From: Bacteroidota bacterium
GTDB lineage: Bacteria; Bacteroidota; Bacteroidia; Chitinophagales; Chitinophagaceae
Direction of reading: 5' to 3'
NCBI GenBank assembly: GCA_023422565.1
Contig: JAFAGR010000078.1
Coordinates: 1 to 7,958, forward strand
Length of the DNA: 7,958 nt
Part shown: positions 5,418-7,958 of the stretch, piece after piece
How positions within the stretch are numbered: position 1 is the first letter of the stretch
How the letters are laid out: each line of letters begins with the position of its first letter
Made by a program: the position numbers and the translations under genes
Notes under the pieces: model-generated
Told to the model about the DNA's origin: nothing
What the model saw: the letters and a program-made list of their open reading frames with translations, nothing else
Database searches by the model: none

Positions 5418-7958
5418 ATGAGAAAATTATTACTTCCCCTTGTTTCGCTGCTTACTATTTTTAGCGGCGAACTATTTGCGCAGCAAACAACTTTTAGAAA
5501 CTATGTATTGTTTGGTGGCGGACCAGGTTGTCCGGCGCAGGGTCAAACAAATCCGGTTTCGCCGGGTTGCGCGGTTCAAATCGGGCCGTCCACAACAATT
5601 ATCTCTGGTGCGGTCGGCAGTTACAACCTGGTAAAAACAACTGGCCTTGCTTCTCTTAAGAATTTGTATTCGGGAGGCAGAATAGAACTGGCAAATTCCA
5701 ATACGGTGGTAGGAGAGATCTCTGCGGCGAACATTCAAAATGCCGGTGGTACAATTCTCACAATCGGGTCAGGTGGTTCAATTTCAGGAAACATCAATGT
5801 AAATGGAAATACAATAAATTCCGGAAGCCCGGTAACGGGAAGCGTTACGCACCCATCAGGAACCACCTACACCGGCCCTGCACCATCAGGTGGCAACATA
5901 ACGGGAACGCCTACACTAAAACAAATGCCTGCACTTCCCCAGGTTATCAGCTTTCCCGCTGCCGGATCATCCAACATCACCAGTTCACGCGTGATAACTC
6001 CCGGACGTTATAAAGACGTGCAATTAAATGGAAACAAAACGCTGACCTTTCGCGGTACGGGCGATTATGTTTTTAAGTCGATAAAAAATTCAGGCTCGGT
6101 GAGCTACTTCGTATTTGATTTTCAAAACGACCCGACAGGAAAAATAAGGATACTGGTTCATGGAGACATGAACGTAAACAAGGTAAGTATCACCATGATC
6201 AATGGCGGAAGTGCGGCGAGGATCTACACGGAAACCCATGGCACGGGAGCCAGTAATCCCGATCGTAAGTCTTCTTTCTTTATGGCAAGCGGATCCGGAA
6301 GTTCAAATCCGCAATCTTCGGCATGGCTCGGTACATTATGGGCTCCATACGCAGCCATCACCATATCAAACCAAAATAACTATGGAGTGATAAGAGGCGC
6401 AATGATCAGCGGCACACAGGTTAACATACAGGGCGGCATTACAATAGAACATGCACCACTTATTTCAGATGAACCCACAAATATATTCCCACGGTATACG
6501 CCACCCAATAACTTTAAGGTTAATGACCTGATCGGTCCAGAGCTTTTTTCGCTCAACCAAAATCCTGCTACAGGCTCTCAACTTACCGATATTTTCATAG
6601 CCACGCCCGATAGCGTTTGGATGGAAGTAATTGCCAAAGAAGGGCAGCGCCAAACACTGGCGACACTTATAATGGGTCCCGGTTACGGATTGACGGATAC
6701 GATCAGCAACGGCCAGAACAGCCTGATAATTACAGGGCGTTATCCCATTGCCAATCTCCTTGCGCTGAATTCACTGCCACACCTCATCAGTTTCTGCCGG
6801 CCCGTATATCCGGCAATAAACAGTTCGGGCATCATTAAATCAACAGGTGATAGCGCAATGCGGTCAAACTTTGCGCGAAATGGTTTCGGCGTAAGCGGAG
6901 ACAGCATTAAGGTGGGCGTATTATCAGACAGCTACAACACGCTGGCAAATAATCCTGCCGCACAGGATGTGGCTAACGATGACCTGCCGGGCCGCGCGGG
7001 CAATACCGTGAACCCCCATCCGGTAAGCGTGCTGAAAGATTTTCCATTTGGACGCCGGTCAGACGAGGGGCGCGCGATGCTGCAAATAGTTCATGATGTG
7101 GCTCCAAAAGCAAAACTTGCATTCCGCACCGGCTTTATTTCCCCCGGCGATTTTGCCCAGGGCATACGCGAACTCGCTGCCGATTCATGCGATGTGATCG
7201 TAGATGACATTACCTATATCACAGAACCATTTTTTAAGAATGGCGTGATCGGCGCTGCCATAAGTGAAGTAACCCAACAAGGCGTGCACTACCTCACAGC
7301 CGCAGGAAACTTTGGCAATAAGTCTTACGAAAACAATTTCAATCCTTCTGCTGCTCCCGCCGGCTTAACAGGACTGGTACACAGCTTTGCGGCAGGCGAT
7401 TTTCTTCAGAATGATTCACTAAAGGGAAGCGTTGCACAACCCGGCGTGTACACCATCGTGATGCAATGGGTTGACGATATTTATTCACTCGGCGGTTCTG
7501 TTAACGGTACACAGCATGACTTTGATATTTACCTCGCCGATGATGCAGGCAATATTTTATTTGGAATGAACCGAAACAATATCGGAGGGGACCCCATCGA
7601 AGTGCTGCCCTTTACGGTTACTGCAAATACGGCAACTAATATTTTAATTGTAAAACATGCTTCGGTTCCGGGCGCGCTTACAACAAACCTAAGATTGAAA
7701 TACGTTGTGTTTCGGGGAGATCTAAAAATCAATGAACACAATGCAGGCGGATCAACTGTTGTAGGGCAGGGAAACTCTTCGGATGCGATCACCGTTGGAG
7801 CGACCCTATACACGAACACACCGGCATTTGGCGTAACCAATCCTACCGTATCAAGTTTTTCTTCCATCGGTGGAACGCAGGTTGAAGGAACAATCAGAAA
7901 CAAGCCGGACATCGTCGGGCCCCACGGGGGCAACACCTCGGTAGATTTTCAAAGTTTT
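5418..7958 (+). CDS. Exported S8-like (subtilase-fold) protein with N-terminal beta-rich domain, 3' end beyond window
   Basis: One uninterrupted frame of 847 codons running off the window edge. ATG 5418 is the first start after an in-frame TGA at 5409. Residues 1-21 are a signal peptide (MRKLLLPLVS start, LFA before QQ). Residues about 25-350 are rich in Gly, Ser, Asn and Thr and look like a beta-solenoid or adhesin-type domain, with Cys38 and Cys51 as a possible disulfide. Residues about 365-490 act as a linker or propeptide-like region. The subtilase fold then follows: Asp504 in VGVLSDSYN is the likely catalytic Asp, and AAGN ending at Asn631 is the oxyanion motif. Where HGT should be, the protein has Ser-Asp549-Glu550-Gly-Arg-Ala-Met leading into IVHDVAPKA. 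Residues about 655-770 form an inserted beta-sandwich resembling prepeptidase C-terminal domains (DFDIYLADDAGN at 701-712, then GGDPIEVL at 723-730). KPDIVGP at 829-835 normally stands shortly before the GTS catalytic serine motif, which must lie just past the window if present. A type IX sorting tail may also lie outside. Substrate and activity are unknown. Confidence 0.85.
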   Translation, partial: MRKLLLPLVSLLTIFSGELFAQQTTFRNYVLFGGGPGCPAQGQTNPVSPGCAVQIGPSTTIISGAVGSYNLVKTTGLASLKNLYSGGRIELANSNTVVGEISAANIQNAGGTILTIGSGGSISGNINVNGNTINSGSPVTGSVTHPSGTTYTGPAPSGGNITGTPTLKQMPALPQVISFPAAGSSNITSSRVITPGRYKDVQLNGNKTLTFRGTGDYVFKSIKNSGSVSYFVFDFQNDPTGKIRILVHGDMNVNKVSITMINGGSAARIYTETHGTGASNPDRKSSFFMASGSGSSNPQSSAWLGTLWAPYAAITISNQNNYGVIRGAMISGTQVNIQGGITIEHAPLISDEPTNIFPRYTPPNNFKVNDLIGPELFSLNQNPATGSQLTDIFIATPDSVWMEVIAKEGQRQTLATLIMGPGYGLTDTISNGQNSLIITGRYPIANLLALNSLPHLISFCRPVYPAINSSGIIKSTGDSAMRSNFARNGFGVSGDSIKVGVLSDSYNTLANNPAAQDVANDDLPGRAGNTVNPHPVSVLKDFPFGRRSDEGRAMLQIVHDVAPKAKLAFRTGFISPGDFAQGIRELAADSCDVIVDDITYITEPFFKNGVIGAAISEVTQQGVHYLTAAGNFGNKSYENNFNPSAAPAGLTGLVHSFAAGDFLQNDSLKGSVAQPGVYTIVMQWVDDIYSLGGSVNGTQHDFDIYLADDAGNILFGMNRNNIGGDPIEVLPFTVTANTATNILIVKHASVPGALTTNLRLKYVVFRGDLKINEHNAGGSTVVGQGNSSDAITVGATLYTNTPAFGVTNPTVSSFSSIGGTQVEGTIRNKPDIVGPHGGNTSVDFQSF

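Noticed and set aside
5440..6838. Several 60-90-codon open frames on both strands inside the subtilase-like gene
   Set aside because: All overlap a continuous 847-codon frame with signal peptide and subtilase motifs; they are chance frames and do not show that the gene is broken.
7529..7936. 135-codon open frame on the - strand
   Set aside because: It lies wholly within the clearly coding subtilase-like frame, and its residue pattern is that of an antisense shadow, with no recognizable motif.

Overview
The window looks like chromosomal DNA of a free-living Bacteroidota bacterium, most likely of the Chitinophagaceae or a close relative. The reasons are moderate GC, exported proteins whose signal peptides end in AQ, absence of strong Shine-Dalgarno sequences, intergenic DNA full of very short-period tandem repeats, and the gene families present. 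This placement is inferred from style and was not checked by any search. All four genes read left to right on the + strand.

Layout: 1-248 is non-coding and almost wholly built of degenerate 7-bp repeats in two blocks (4-80 and 114-204). 249-1796 encodes an exported serine hydrolase of the beta-lactamase/penicillin-binding-protein fold with a C-terminal DUF3471-type domain. 1792-1879 is an 8-bp-period array that starts inside the last codons of that gene. 1880-2032 is an unremarkable leader. 2033-4798 encodes a 921-residue membrane protein with an NTT/MFS-like 12-helix half and a large HEAT-repeat half. 7 bp downstream, 4806-5267 encodes a small stand-alone cyclic-nucleotide-binding protein. 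5268-5417 is a leader with a possible promoter and a small hairpin. 5418 to the window end (7958) is one uninterrupted open frame of 847 codons, cut by the window edge, encoding a large exported subtilase-like protein.

How the genes fit together: the transporter/HEAT gene and the cyclic-nucleotide-binding gene are almost certainly one transcription unit, and the small protein is a plausible nucleotide-sensing partner of the membrane protein. The hydrolase and the subtilase-like protein are separate exported proteins with no evident functional link to that pair.

The most interesting items are: (i) the subtilase-like protein, where the canonical catalytic histidine motif (HGT) is replaced by an acidic Asp-Glu-Gly-Arg motif while the catalytic Asp and oxyanion Asn are kept; (ii) the split transporter-HEAT plus cyclic-nucleotide-binding pair; (iii) the strict 7-bp and 8-bp phasing of the drifting repeats on the two sides of the hydrolase gene. 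No RNA genes, insertion sequences, CRISPR arrays or frameshifted genes were seen.
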